Positions 53,947 through 62,857 of a DNA stretch of 64,000 bases are shown here, piece after piece (position 1 is the first letter of the stretch; each line of letters begins with the position of its first letter). The translations under genes were made by a program, and so were the position numbers. Origin of the DNA: Salinilacustrithrix sp034522155 (GTDB lineage: Bacteria > Actinomycetota > Acidimicrobiia > Acidimicrobiales > Salinilacustritrichaceae); contig JAXHLP010000006.1 of assembly GCA_034522155.1 (NCBI GenBank), positions 310,001-374,000 on the forward strand, read 5' to 3'. The notes under the pieces are model-generated. The model was given only the letters and a program-made list of their open reading frames with translations. It was not told the origin of the DNA and did no database searches.

Positions 53947-55164
53947 GTGGGACTGATCAACAAGCTCAAGGGCGAACTCGTCGACATCATCGAATGGATC
54001 GACGACAGTCGCACCACGCTGGCGTGGCGGTTCCCGCGGTACCAGAACGAGATCAAGAACGGTGCCCAGCTCATCGTCCGTGAGGGCCAGGAGGCCGTGT
54101 TCGTCTACCGCGGGCAAGTCGCCGACGTGTTCGAGCCCGGCGACTACGAGCTCGTCTCCGAGAACCTGCCGATCCTGTCGACCCTGCAGGGCTGGAAGCA
54201 CGGCTTCGACAGCCCGTTCCGATCCGAGGTGTACTTCATCAACACCCGGCAGGTCACCGACCTGCGCTGGGGGACGCCCCAGCCGGTGACCGTCCGCGAC
54301 CCCGACTTCAAGATGGTCCAGGTGCGGGCCAACGGGCTCTGCGTGGTCCGGGTCGCCGACACCGAGGTCTTCCTGCGTGAGGTGATCGGCACCGACTCCG
54401 CCGTCGAGGCCGAGGAGATCACCGAGTTGCTCCGCCGGGTCATCACGCTCGCCTTCAGCGACATGGTGATGGCGACCGGCCTCGGCGCCATCGATCTCCA
54501 GGGCCGTCAGGTCGAGCTGTCCGACAAGCTGCGGGAGTTCGTCCAGGACCGGGTCGACGACGAGTTCGGTCTCGAGATCACGTCGGTGACGATGAACATC
54601 TCGCTGCCCGACGAGATCACCCAGGCCATGACCCGCGGCGTCGCCCGCGGCGTGGAGGAGGGCGGCTACGCCCACAACGTCGGCGACGTCCAGCGCCTCC
54701 AGCAGGTGCGGGCGGCCGACGCCATGATGGCCGCCGCCGAGAACGAGGGCGGTGGTGGCGGGGTCATGGGCGACGCCATGGGCATGGGTATGGGCCTTGC
54801 CATGGCCGGTCAGATGGCCAACCAGTTCGGCCAGGCCACCGGTGGTGCCATGGGCCAGCAGGGTGGTGGTGGCCAGGGCGGCCCGCCACCGCTGCCGAAC
54901 CAGGCGCTCTACCACGTCGAGTCCGGCGGCCAGTCCACCGGGCCCTACACGATCCAGCAGCTCCAGGCCGGCGTGGCCAACGGGCAGATGAACCAGCAGA
55001 CGCTGGTGTGGACCAACGGCATGGCCCAGTGGGCCCAGGCCGGCACGGTCCCCGCGCTCGCGAGCCTGTTCGCCGCTCCGCCGCCACCGCCCCCACCACC
55101 GGCCGGCGGCGACGGGCCACCCCCGCCGCCAGCACCGCCCCAGCCGCCCGACGACGGGGCCTGA
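53947..55164 (+). CDS. SPFH/virion-core protein with GYF-like domain (YdjI-like)
   Basis: GTG 53947 follows a GGCGGAGGAC ribosome site. Residues 1-270 are an SPFH-type domain: LINKLKGELVDIIEWIDDSR, IVREGQEAVFVYRGQVADVF, and SDKLREFVQDRVDDEFGLEI. A Gly/Met-rich linker follows, then YHVESGGQSTGPYTIQQLQA, a GYF_2-type domain, and a proline-rich tail with runs of eight and five Pro. Bacillus YdjI is the closest studied relative; it belongs to a membrane-stress complex with YdjG and YdjH. The next two genes fit those partners. Confidence 0.88.
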   Translation: MGLINKLKGELVDIIEWIDDSRTTLAWRFPRYQNEIKNGAQLIVREGQEAVFVYRGQVADVFEPGDYELVSENLPILSTLQGWKHGFDSPFRSEVYFINTRQVTDLRWGTPQPVTVRDPDFKMVQVRANGLCVVRVADTEVFLREVIGTDSAVEAEEITELLRRVITLAFSDMVMATGLGAIDLQGRQVELSDKLREFVQDRVDDEFGLEITSVTMNISLPDEITQAMTRGVARGVEEGGYAHNVGDVQRLQQVRAADAMMAAAENEGGGGGVMGDAMGMGMGLAMAGQMANQFGQATGGAMGQQGGGGQGGPPPLPNQALYHVESGGQSTGPYTIQQLQAGVANGQMNQQTLVWTNGMAQWAQAGTVPALASLFAAPPPPPPPPAGGDGPPPPPAPPQPPDDGA

Positions 55165-55169
55165 ACCCG

Positions 55170-56474
55170 GTGGCCGACCACGACGACGAGGCCAGCTCGG
55201 GACCGCCCCCGCTGCCCGACCAACCCGGAGCGCCCCCGCCGCCCCCGTTGCCCGACCAGGTCGACACGCCGGCGCCGCCCCCGTTGCCCGACGAGTCCGA
55301 GCGTTCGCCGGCGACGTTCGAGGAGGACGACAGTACCTCGCAGCCGGCGATGCTCCACGAGACCGAGCAGACCCGGACCTACCCGTGCCTGCAGTGCGGC
55401 GGCGAGCTGGTGTTCGACATCGAGTCCCAGAAGCTCGAGTGCCCGCACTGCGGCAACGTCCAGGACATCGACGAGGACGACGACGCCGAGGTCTCCGAGC
55501 AGGACTTCCGTGCGGCCATCGAGGCGCTGCGCTCCGGTGCGGCCGATCACCGCGACGAGGACGTCGCCGGCGACAAGGAGATCGTCTGCCAGAACTGCGG
55601 TGGCCACACCACGTTCAATGGCAGCCTCACCGCCACCAGGTGTCCGTACTGCGCCACTCCGATCCAGCGCGACGACGTCCACGACGCGCCGACGCGGCTG
55701 CCGGTCGACGGCGTGCTGGCGTTCCAGGTCGACGAGAAGACGTCCAAGGAGCTCATCCAGAAGTGGATCAAGAGTCGCTGGTTCGCCCCCAACGAGTTCA
55801 AGAAGTACAGCACGACCGGTTCGTTCTCGAGCGTCTACGCGGCGTACTTCACCTACGACGCGTTCACCACGACGCAGTACCGGGGTCAGCGTGGCGACCA
55901 CTACACGGTGACCGTCGGCAGCGGCGAGAACCGCCGCACCGTCACCAAGACCCGCTGGACACCTCGGTCGGGTGTGGTTCGCGACAGCTTCGACGATCTG
56001 CCGGTGCTCGCCAACGAGGGCTTCGAGCGGCGCCACATCCAGGCACTCGAGCCCTGGCCCACCCATCAGGCCCGGCCATTCAGCGCCGAGTACATCGCCG
56101 GCCACCTGTGCCGCACCTACGACCACGACGTCGAGGAATGCTTCGGGGTCGCCAAGCCCCGCATGGAGGAGAAGATCAGGAACACCGTGCGCCGAGACAT
56201 CGGCGGCGACGTGCAGCGGATCTCGTCCATGCAGGTGGCCTACGACCACCTCAGCTACAAGCACCTGCTGCTGCCGATCTGGCTGCTGACGGTCATCTAC
56301 CAGCAGCAGCCGTTCCAGGTGTTCATCAACGGCATGACCGGCGAGGTCCAGGGCCAGCGCCCGTACAGCTGGATCAAGATCGCGCTGGCGGTCGTCGCCG
56401 CGGCCATCGTCGCCGGCGTGGTGATCTACCTGTGGCAGACCTCGGGCACCGACACGACGACCACGACGTCCTAG
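55170..56474 (+). CDS. Zinc-ribbon membrane protein (YdjG-like)
   Basis: The frame is taken from GTG 55170 (434 residues), five bases after the SPFH gene. A Pro-rich N-terminus repeats PPLPDQ/PPLPDE units. Two zinc ribbons follow: CLQCGGELVFD with CPHCGNVQD, and CQNCGGHTTFN with CPYCATPIQ. The middle has FKKYSTTGSFSSVYAAYFTY. One hydrophobic segment lies near the C-terminus (IKIALAVVAAAIVAGVVIYL), with a Thr-rich end. It is likely a membrane partner of the SPFH protein. Confidence 0.85.
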   Translation: MADHDDEASSGPPPLPDQPGAPPPPPLPDQVDTPAPPPLPDESERSPATFEEDDSTSQPAMLHETEQTRTYPCLQCGGELVFDIESQKLECPHCGNVQDIDEDDDAEVSEQDFRAAIEALRSGAADHRDEDVAGDKEIVCQNCGGHTTFNGSLTATRCPYCATPIQRDDVHDAPTRLPVDGVLAFQVDEKTSKELIQKWIKSRWFAPNEFKKYSTTGSFSSVYAAYFTYDAFTTTQYRGQRGDHYTVTVGSGENRRTVTKTRWTPRSGVVRDSFDDLPVLANEGFERRHIQALEPWPTHQARPFSAEYIAGHLCRTYDHDVEECFGVAKPRMEEKIRNTVRRDIGGDVQRISSMQVAYDHLSYKHLLLPIWLLTVIYQQQPFQVFINGMTGEVQGQRPYSWIKIALAVVAAAIVAGVVIYLWQTSGTDTTTTTS

Positions 56475-56478
56475 ACCC

Positions 56479-57105
56479 ATGACCGCCCTGATCGCGCTCG
56501 TCTTGGTCGCTGTCGGCGTGGTGGCCTACGTCGCCTACCGCAACGCCCGGGACTTCTCCGAGGCCAACGAGGTCGTGCCGGGCGTGCCGACCCGGGCGCC
56601 CGGGTCCTGGGCCGGCGCCCACCATCCCGCGGCCCGCCTGCACCGGCGCCTCCGCGACACGATCGACGCGCTCCGGATCAACGCGTCGCTCGACGATCCG
56701 GCGATGGGGCCGATCCGCACCGAGCTCGAGCAACAGGCACTCGCCGTCGACGATCGGTTGGTCGCGATCAACGAGCTCCCCCGGCCCACTCGCGACGAGT
56801 CGCTCGAGCAGGTCGAGAAGACCGTGCGCACCATCGAGCAGGCGGTGGCGAGCATCGTGGGCCTGCGCGGCCCCTCGCTCGAGGACGTGGAGCAGGGCAT
56901 CGAGGCCGCGCAGGCCCGCTTGATGCTCGTGCAGTCGGCCCGGGAGGAGCTCGAGTCGCTGGCACCGATGACGCGCGGGCTCGACGAGCTGCGCGCCGAG
57001 ATCGAAGCGTCGTCACCGGAACCCGAAGACCCGATCGGTGAACCCGCAGAAGAGCCGGCCGCGCCCGCCGAGGACGACGACGAGCGGACCGACGGCCCGT
57101 CCTGA
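56479..57105 (+). CDS. Membrane-anchored coiled-coil protein (YdjH-like position)
   Basis: ATG 56479 starts with a membrane segment TALIALVLVAVGVVAYVAYR. The rest of the 208 residues is helical and charged, for example ESLEQVEKTVRTIEQAVASI and VEQGIEAAQARLMLVQSARE, and ends in an acidic Pro/Glu-rich tail. There is no enzymatic motif. The four-base gap to the zinc-ribbon gene and the shared strand make this the third member of the module. Confidence 0.75.
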   Translation: MTALIALVLVAVGVVAYVAYRNARDFSEANEVVPGVPTRAPGSWAGAHHPAARLHRRLRDTIDALRINASLDDPAMGPIRTELEQQALAVDDRLVAINELPRPTRDESLEQVEKTVRTIEQAVASIVGLRGPSLEDVEQGIEAAQARLMLVQSAREELESLAPMTRGLDELRAEIEASSPEPEDPIGEPAEEPAAPAEDDDERTDGPS

Positions 57106-57170
57106 TCGACACCCGCGGGCTGCGGTGACCTGCCGCGGCGAGCACGACCGACGGCAGTAGCGTCGTCGTC

Positions 57171-58322
57171 ATGGCCGGTGCCCACCTGCGTGGCGGTCGA
57201 CGTGGTTCCGCCCGTCGGCTGGTTGTCCTCGCGCTCCTCGCGTTCGTGGTCGGCCTCGTGCTCGGGGGCGGAGCGACGACGCTCTTCGTGCTCGACGACG
57301 ACGGCGATGCCGGCGTGGAGACCGGCGACGACGACACCGACCCCGGAACCGCCGATCTCGTCCCGGGCGGAGCGGGGGCGGCGGTCGCCACCCCGGACCC
57401 GGGACCCATCACCCTGGCGTTCGTGGGAGACATCAACGTGGAGGGATCACTGGCCACGCGCCTGGAGGAGATGCCCGGGCAGTTCGTGGGGCCGTTCGCC
57501 GACGTGCTGGGCGATGCCGATCTGGCCGTCGGAAACCTCGAAGCTGCCCTGGTCACCGGCGGAACGCCGCTCGACAAGGAGTTCGTCTTCGACGCCCCAC
57601 CCGGGGTGCTCGGGGCGCTGACCGCGGGCGGCATCGACGTGGCCAGCGCTGCGAACAACCACGCGATGGACTACGGCACCGACGGGCTGGCCGAGACGCT
57701 CGGGCTCAAAGCCGATGCCGACGGCTCGCTCATCGGCATCGGCGCCGACGAAGGCGAGGCCTACGCCCCGTACCTGGCCCAGGTCGGGGGGCAACGGGTG
57801 GCGGTCATCGCCGCGACCCAGGTGATCGATGCCGAGCTGATCGAATCGTGGACCGCCACCGAGGAGCAGGGCGGGGTCGCTTCGGCCAAACGGGTCGACC
57901 GGCTCGTCGCCGAGGTCGCGGCCGCGCGTGCCAGTGCGGACACGGTGGTCGTCTTCCTCCACTGGGGCATCGAGACCGAGACGTGCCCGAGCGCCAGCCA
58001 ACAGGAGCTCGCCCAGACGCTCGCCGATGCCGGCGCCGACGTGATCGTCGGCGGTCACGCCCATCGGGTCCAGGGCGCTGGCCGGCTGGGCGACGCGTTC
58101 GTCGGCTACGGGCTCGGCAACTTTCTCTTCGGCGCGGTCAGCGAGGAGAGCGCGAAGTCCGGCGTCCTGCTGGTCGAGGTCGACGGGCGCGAGGTCACCG
58201 GCTACGAGTGGCGACCCGGCCGGATCGCTGAGCGGGTCCCGATGCCGCTCGAGGGTGAGGAGGCCGAGGTCGCGATCGCCGAGTGGAACGACCTGCGGGG
58301 TTGCACCAACCTCGCTGAATGA
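57171..58322 (+). CDS. CapA family (poly-gamma-glutamate synthesis-like) membrane-anchored protein
   Basis: Residues 15-42 form a membrane anchor (LVVLALLAFVVGLVLGGGAT). The outside part is a CapA metallophosphatase-like domain with TLAFVGDINVEGS, ADLAVGNLEAALV, ASAANNHAMDYGTDGLAETL, VVFLHWGIETE and IVGGHAHRVQG. The length of 383 residues is right. No capB/capC genes are near, so polyglutamate export is not shown; such solitary CapA proteins are frequent in actinobacteria. Confidence 0.9.
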   Translation: MAGAHLRGGRRGSARRLVVLALLAFVVGLVLGGGATTLFVLDDDGDAGVETGDDDTDPGTADLVPGGAGAAVATPDPGPITLAFVGDINVEGSLATRLEEMPGQFVGPFADVLGDADLAVGNLEAALVTGGTPLDKEFVFDAPPGVLGALTAGGIDVASAANNHAMDYGTDGLAETLGLKADADGSLIGIGADEGEAYAPYLAQVGGQRVAVIAATQVIDAELIESWTATEEQGGVASAKRVDRLVAEVAAARASADTVVVFLHWGIETETCPSASQQELAQTLADAGADVIVGGHAHRVQGAGRLGDAFVGYGLGNFLFGAVSEESAKSGVLLVEVDGREVTGYEWRPGRIAERVPMPLEGEEAEVAIAEWNDLRGCTNLAE

Positions 58323-58330
58323 GAGGTTGG

Positions 58331-59104
58331 TCAGCGGGCGGTCCAACCGCCGTCGACGGGGATCGTCTGGCCGGTGATGTAGGTGCCGGCTTCGGACGCA
58401 AGGAGCAGCAGCGGCCCGTCGAGCTCGGGAAGCTCACCCGGGCGGCCGAGCAGGGTGTTGCGGCGGATGTAGCGCAACCCGGCGTCCTCGCCCACGAACA
58501 TGGCCTCGGTGAGCTCGGTCTCGAAGTAGCCGGGGGCGATGGCGTTGACGCGGATGCGGTGCTTGGCCCACTGTGCCGCGAGCTCACGGGTCAGGTTGAC
58601 CAGGCCACCCTTCGAGGCGGCGTAGGCGGCTTGCGCGTTGGGCGCCGCCGCGACCAGCCCGTGCACCGAGGAGATGTTGACGATCGACCCGCCTGACTCC
58701 TGCACGATCATCTGGCGGGCGGCCGCAGCGGCGAGCACGAAGCAGGCGTTCATGTTGATGTTCACGACCCGACGGAAGTCGTCCGGGTCCTGGTGCTCGG
58801 CCGGTGTGACCGCGTCGGTGGTGCCGGCGTTGTTCACCACGATGTCGACGCGGTCGTGGTCGGCGACCGTCTGGGCCACCAGGTCTTGGATCTGGTCGTC
58901 CTGGGCCACGTCGCATCCGATGGCGTGGATGGCGTCGTGGGTGTCGGCCAGCTCCTTCAGCCGGTCGACGCGACGGGCCGCAGCCACCACCGTGGCGCCG
59001 TGGGCGGCGAGCACCTGGCTGAACCGATGGCCGATGCCGCTCGAGGCGCCGGTGACGATGGCGACCCGGCCGTCCATACGGAAGTCGGGCGAGACGGGGT
59101 CCAT
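58331..59104 (-). CDS. Short-chain dehydrogenase/reductase
   Basis: The protein is a classic SDR of 257 residues. It contains TGASSGIG (cofactor loop), NNAGTTDAV, the catalytic Ser region NISSVHG and YAASKGG with the active Tyr and Lys. ATG 59104 is used; ATG 59131 is also in frame. The C-terminus ITGQTIPVDGGWTAR is standard for FabG-like enzymes. Substrate unknown. It is convergent with capA and divergent from an acyl-CoA dehydrogenase. Confidence 0.9.
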   Translation of the reverse strand: MDPVSPDFRMDGRVAIVTGASSGIGHRFSQVLAAHGATVVAAARRVDRLKELADTHDAIHAIGCDVAQDDQIQDLVAQTVADHDRVDIVVNNAGTTDAVTPAEHQDPDDFRRVVNINMNACFVLAAAAARQMIVQESGGSIVNISSVHGLVAAAPNAQAAYAASKGGLVNLTRELAAQWAKHRIRVNAIAPGYFETELTEAMFVGEDAGLRYIRRNTLLGRPGELPELDGPLLLLASEAGTYITGQTIPVDGGWTAR

Positions 59105-59196
59105 GGCGATGTGTCTAGCGGGCGCCGGCACCTACTGTCGGGGACGCCGCAGCCAACGCGCCGACGCGACCGGAAACGAGAAGGGACGAACCACCC

Positions 59197-60495
59197 ATGG
59201 GTACGCCGCAGGAACCAGCCGAGCTCTTCGATCTCCGCATGAGCGAGGAGGCCCGTCCCCTGTTGAAGCGGGTCTCACAGTTCCTCGAGGAGGTCGTGGG
59301 GCCGATGCAGGAGGAGTTCTACGCCCTCGGTGAGAACCGGGAGGACCGCTGGAGCTACGCGCCCGGCCAGCTGGAGTTGTTGGACGGGGCCAAGCAGAAG
59401 GCCAGGGACGAGGGCCTGTGGAACTTCTTCCTGCCCGGCTCCGACGTGGGCGGGCTCACCAACCTCGACTACGCCTACATCGCGGTGGAGCTGGGCAAGT
59501 ACCCGCTCGGCTCGGAGTGTCTGAACTGCTCGGCGCCCGACACCGGCAACATGGAGGTGCTCGAGCGGGTGGGTACCCCCGAGCAGAAGCAGCAGTGGCT
59601 CGAGCCGCTGCTGGCCGGTGAGATCCGCTCGGCGTTCGCGATGACCGAGCCCGACGTGGCCAGCTCCGACGCCAAGAACGTGTCGATGACGGCGGTGCGT
59701 GACGGCGACGAGTACGTGCTCAACGGCGAGAAGTACTACATCTCCGGGGCCGGCGATCCGCGCTGCAAGATCATGATCGTCATGTGCAAGACCAACCCGG
59801 ACGCCGACACCTATCACCAGCAGTCCCAGATCCTGGTGCCGATGGACACTCCCGGTGTCGAGATGCTCGAGCCGATGATGGTGTTCGGTCATGACGATGC
59901 GCCCCACGGGCACCCCCACCTGCGGTTCACCGACGTGCGGGTGCCGGTCGAGAACCTGTTGCTGGGGGAGGGACGCGGCTTCGAGATCAGCCAGCTGCGG
60001 CTGGGCCCGGGCCGGATCCATCACTGCATGCGCAGCATCGGTGCCGGCGAGAAGGCGCTGGAGATGATGATCCGTCGCGGCAAGTTCCGCGAGGCGTTCG
60101 GCAAGCCGATCCTGAGTCTGGGCAAGAACATGGAGCAGGTGTCCCGGGCCCGCCTCGAGATCGATGCGTGCCGGCTGATGGTGCTCAAGGCGGCCAAGGC
60201 CATGGACGTGCTCGGCAACGCCGAGGCTCGGGTCTACGTCAGTGGGGTGAAGGCGATGGTGCCCGAGAAGATGTGCGAGATCATCGACCAGGCCATCCAG
60301 GTCCACGGCGCCACCGGCGTGTCGCAGTGGACGCCGTTGGCCAGCATGTACACCTCACAGCGCACCATCCGCCTGGCCGACGGGCCCGATGAGGTCCACC
60401 ACTTCGTGGTCGCCCGGGCCGAGGCCGGCCGCTACCACGAACCCCTCCCCGGCCGCACCGAGGTCGTCGCCGACGGCATCTTCGCCGGGCCTTGA
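59197..60495 (+). CDS. Acyl-CoA dehydrogenase
   Basis: This FAD enzyme of 432 residues has AFAMTEPDVASSDAKNVSMT, the flavin and substrate segment, then GEKYYISGAGDP, and PGRIHHCMRSIGAGEKALEM. The C-terminal IQVHGATGVSQWTPLASMYT and RLADGPDEVHHFVVARAE close the domain. The form resembles eukaryotic ACAD10/11-type and actinobacterial FadE enzymes for branched or long acyl chains. It is preceded by a gap of 92 bases with a possible promoter. Confidence 0.92.
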   Translation: MGTPQEPAELFDLRMSEEARPLLKRVSQFLEEVVGPMQEEFYALGENREDRWSYAPGQLELLDGAKQKARDEGLWNFFLPGSDVGGLTNLDYAYIAVELGKYPLGSECLNCSAPDTGNMEVLERVGTPEQKQQWLEPLLAGEIRSAFAMTEPDVASSDAKNVSMTAVRDGDEYVLNGEKYYISGAGDPRCKIMIVMCKTNPDADTYHQQSQILVPMDTPGVEMLEPMMVFGHDDAPHGHPHLRFTDVRVPVENLLLGEGRGFEISQLRLGPGRIHHCMRSIGAGEKALEMMIRRGKFREAFGKPILSLGKNMEQVSRARLEIDACRLMVLKAAKAMDVLGNAEARVYVSGVKAMVPEKMCEIIDQAIQVHGATGVSQWTPLASMYTSQRTIRLADGPDEVHHFVVARAEAGRYHEPLPGRTEVVADGIFAGP

Positions 60496-60505
60496 CCTGC
60501 GAGTG

Positions 60506-60934
60506 CTAGCCGTAGGCCGCTCGGTCGAGGTCGCCGACCCGTGCGGCCAACGACGCCAAGAGTTTCGTGGTGATCGACGGGACCTCGCGGAGCAGGCTGG
60601 AGAACTCGCCGGGCGTGAGGACGAGTGCACGGAGGTCGGTGGCGGCCGCCACGGTGGCTGTGCGGGTGCGTCGAGCCGGACTCAGGAGCGCGACCTCGCC
60701 GACGACGCTGCCCGGACCGATCTCGGCGAGCTTGCGATCGTTGCGTCGCACGATCGCCGTGCCCTCGATGATCACGAACGCTTCTCGACCCTGGTGGCCC
60801 TCTGTCATGAGCGTCTCGCCCGCCGCGATGTCGACTTCGGTGGAGATCCGCGCGATCAGCCGGAGCTCCTTCTGGGAGCATCCCGAGAAGAGTGGCACCT
60901 CGGCCAGATGATCGACGTACGTCGCTTTCGCCAT
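60506..60934 (-). CDS. Cyclic-nucleotide-binding domain protein
   Basis: From ATG 60934 the protein has 142 residues, all in one cNMP-binding beta-roll: VPLFSGCSQKELRLIARIST, GETLMTEGHQGREAFVIIEG and GSVVGEVALLSPARRTRTAT, where GEVALL-x-RRTRTAT is the phosphate-binding cassette. No DNA-binding domain follows, so it is not a full CRP-type regulator. It may sense cAMP and regulate a partner protein. Confidence 0.88.
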   Translation of the reverse strand: MAKATYVDHLAEVPLFSGCSQKELRLIARISTEVDIAAGETLMTEGHQGREAFVIIEGTAIVRRNDRKLAEIGPGSVVGEVALLSPARRTRTATVAAATDLRALVLTPGEFSSLLREVPSITTKLLASLAARVGDLDRAAYG

Positions 60935-60983
60935 GGAGAGGACCCTAGGCAATCGCGGGCTGCGATGTCGGAGCTCGTTCGGG

Positions 60984-61391
60984 TCACCCGGACTCGGGGC
61001 CGCAGCAGCCGACCGCGACGTTCTCGAACTGTTCGGTGTCGCCTCGCTTGACGTACCACTCCCAACGCGTGTCGTCGGGGCCGTCGACCCAGGTCTCGGT
61101 CTTCTCGGCGTAGCAGCACTCGGTGTCGGCCACGCCAGTGGTGCCGAGGCCAGAATCCGCCAGGCGGGACTCGGCCGCCACGACCTCGTCGGCCGTCTCG
61201 GTCTCGACGCCGAGATGGTTGATCGTGCCACCGGCCGCAGCTTCGAAGAGCACGAGCTTGAGCGGGGGATCGGCGATGGCGAAGTTGGCGTAGCCCGGCC
61301 GGACCTTGTCCGGCTCGGTGCCGAACATCTTCGAGTAGAAGGCGATCGACCCGTCGAGGTCGGTGACGTCGAGGGCGAGTTGCAGGCGCAT
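60984..61391 (-). CDS. cadI: CadI/ArsI-family VOC protein
   Basis: This 135-residue protein begins MRLQLALDVTDLDGSIAFYS and has RPGYANFAIADPPLKLVLFE, INHLGVE and the metal-type segment TECCYAEKTETWV. It is close to mycobacterial CadI, which is induced by cadmium. In ArsI enzymes, which cleave carbon-arsenic bonds, an iron-binding His sits where this protein has Gln4. The CC pair, His and Glu of the site are otherwise present. The divergent arsR gene and operators support metal-induced expression. The C-terminus holds another Cys pair (GCCGPESG). Confidence 0.85.
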   Translation of the reverse strand: MRLQLALDVTDLDGSIAFYSKMFGTEPDKVRPGYANFAIADPPLKLVLFEAAAGGTINHLGVETETADEVVAAESRLADSGLGTTGVADTECCYAEKTETWVDGPDDTRWEWYVKRGDTEQFENVAVGCCGPESG

Positions 61392-61405
61392 CGGGAACTC
61401 CTTGC

Positions 61406-61464
61406 ATCGATGATTATCGATTTGATGACTGTCGAAACGATGACAGACAATTCGAATGCTGTCA
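61406..61464. promoter_or_regulatory. cadI/arsR intergenic operators
   Basis: Between the divergent genes, TGACAG (61441-61446) and CTGTCA (61459-61464) form perfect arms around a spacer holding the palindrome ATTCGAAT. A second element, ATCGAT-GATT-ATCGAT, lies at 61406-61421 next to cadI. They fit binding sites for the adjacent ArsR-type repressor. Confidence 0.6.
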
Positions 61465-61474
61465 ATATGGAGAC

Positions 61475-61801
61475 GTGGATTGCTGTCCGCCGCTGCACGG
61501 CACGCTCGATGAGGACGGCGCCATCGAGCTCGCGACGCTGGTCAAGGCGCTCGCCGACCCGGCGCGCCTGCGGCTCATCAGCCTCATCGCCGCGGCCGAC
61601 GACGGCTGGGCGTGCGCGTGCGACCTCCACGAGCCGCTCGGACGCAGCCAGCCGACGGTGAGCCACCACCTGTCGAAGTTGGTCCAGGCCGGTCTGCTCG
61701 AGCGTGAGATGCGGGGAAAGTGGGCGTGGTTCCGGGTCCGCACCGATCGTCTCGATCAGGTGCGGGCTGCGCTCGCCGTCGGGGGCCTCGTCACGGGCTG
61801 A
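61475..61801 (+). CDS. ArsR family metal-sensing repressor
   Basis: GTG 61475 gives 108 residues starting DCCPPLHGTLDEDGAIELAT with an N-terminal Cys pair. The winged helix reads ALADPARLRLISLIAAADDG, WACACDLHEPLGRSQPTVSH and HLSKLVQAGLLEREMRGKWA. The CAC near the recognition helix and the CC at the N-terminus are probable thiol ligands for arsenite or cadmium. It likely controls itself and cadI through the shared intergenic region. Confidence 0.9.
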   Translation: MDCCPPLHGTLDEDGAIELATLVKALADPARLRLISLIAAADDGWACACDLHEPLGRSQPTVSHHLSKLVQAGLLEREMRGKWAWFRVRTDRLDQVRAALAVGGLVTG

Positions 61802-61804
61802 TGG

Positions 61805-62857
61805 TCACGACCCGGGAACCACGAGGATCTTGCAGTGCTCCTCGGGGTCGGCGAGGTCGTCGAACGCCTGCGGGATCCCGGCGAGGTCGACCTCGCCCGT
61901 GATCATCGGGGCCACGTCGATCTCGCCCTCGGCGATGGCCCGCAGGCACGACGCGAACTCCATCGGGTCGTACGCCATGGCGAACTGGATGCTCAGCTCC
62001 TTGGCGGCGCCGTAGAACGGCACGACCGAGTCGCGTTCCATGCACACGCCGACCACGAGGATCTTGGCGTGTTGGGGCGCGTCGCGCAGCGCCTCGTCGA
62101 GGATGCCGGGCACGCCGATGGCCTCGAAGACCACGACGGGCTTGCCGCCACCCTCGCGAGCCCACGCGTCGAAGGCCGACTCCTGCGCGGCGTCGACGGT
62201 GACGTGTGCGCCCATCTTCTCGGCCGTCGCCCGTCGGGCGGCGGAGAAGTCGGCGGCGACGATGGGATCGATGCCTCGCACCTGCAGTGCTGCGATGACC
62301 GCGAGGCCGACGGGCCCGCACCCGAGGACCAGCGCGCCGTTGCCCTGCTGGATCTCGGACTTGTTGACGGCGTGGAGGCCGACGGCCATCGGTTCGGTGA
62401 GCGCGGCGTGCCGCGCGTCGAGCCCGTTGGGCACCTCGAGCAGCATCGGCGCCGACAGCAGCATCCGCTCGCTGTAGCCGCCCGGGATGTCGTTGCAGTA
62501 CACGATCGGCTCGAAGCCAGTGGTGCTCATCAGCACCGGCAGTGAGGTCACCGTGGTGCCGGCTGGAAGCGCCTCGGTGTCGGGTCCGGTGTCGAGCACG
62601 GTGGCCGAGAACTCGTGGCCCATGAACACGTCGCGGGACAGGTCGGTCTCCGACGGGCCCACGTCGCCGAGATCGGGCATGCCCTTCATCTGCCTGCCGA
62701 GGTCGAGCATCGTCCCGCCGTGCTGGGCAAAGTGCAGGTCGCTTCCGCAGATGCCGCACGCCTCGACCTCGACGAGGACCTGGCCGACGCCCGGCTCGGG
62801 CTCGGGCACGTCGTCGCGGACGACGATCTCGCCACCGCGGAGGACGGCGGCTCTCAT
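61805..62857 (-). CDS. Zinc-dependent alcohol dehydrogenase family (MDR) protein
   Basis: The start was set at ATG 62857 (MRAAVLRGGEIVVRDDVPEP). The catalytic zinc site is CGICGSDLHFAQHGG followed by MGHEFSA. The Rossmann motif is VLGCGPVGLAVIAALQVRG. The structural-zinc four-Cys loop of classic ADHs is missing in the visible sequence. At 350 residues it fits threonine/polyol-dehydrogenase-like MDR enzymes. Its start overlaps the stop of the LLM gene by four bases (ATGA). Confidence 0.9.
   Translation of the reverse strand: MRAAVLRGGEIVVRDDVPEPEPGVGQVLVEVEACGICGSDLHFAQHGGTMLDLGRQMKGMPDLGDVGPSETDLSRDVFMGHEFSATVLDTGPDTEALPAGTTVTSLPVLMSTTGFEPIVYCNDIPGGYSERMLLSAPMLLEVPNGLDARHAALTEPMAVGLHAVNKSEIQQGNGALVLGCGPVGLAVIAALQVRGIDPIVAADFSAARRATAEKMGAHVTVDAAQESAFDAWAREGGGKPVVVFEAIGVPGILDEALRDAPQHAKILVVGVCMERDSVVPFYGAAKELSIQFAMAYDPMEFASCLRAIAEGEIDVAPMITGEVDLAGIPQAFDDLADPEEHCKILVVPGS

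Noticed and set aside
57171..58322. Capsule (poly-gamma-glutamate) operon
   Set aside because: Only a capA-like gene is present; capB, capC and capD are absent.
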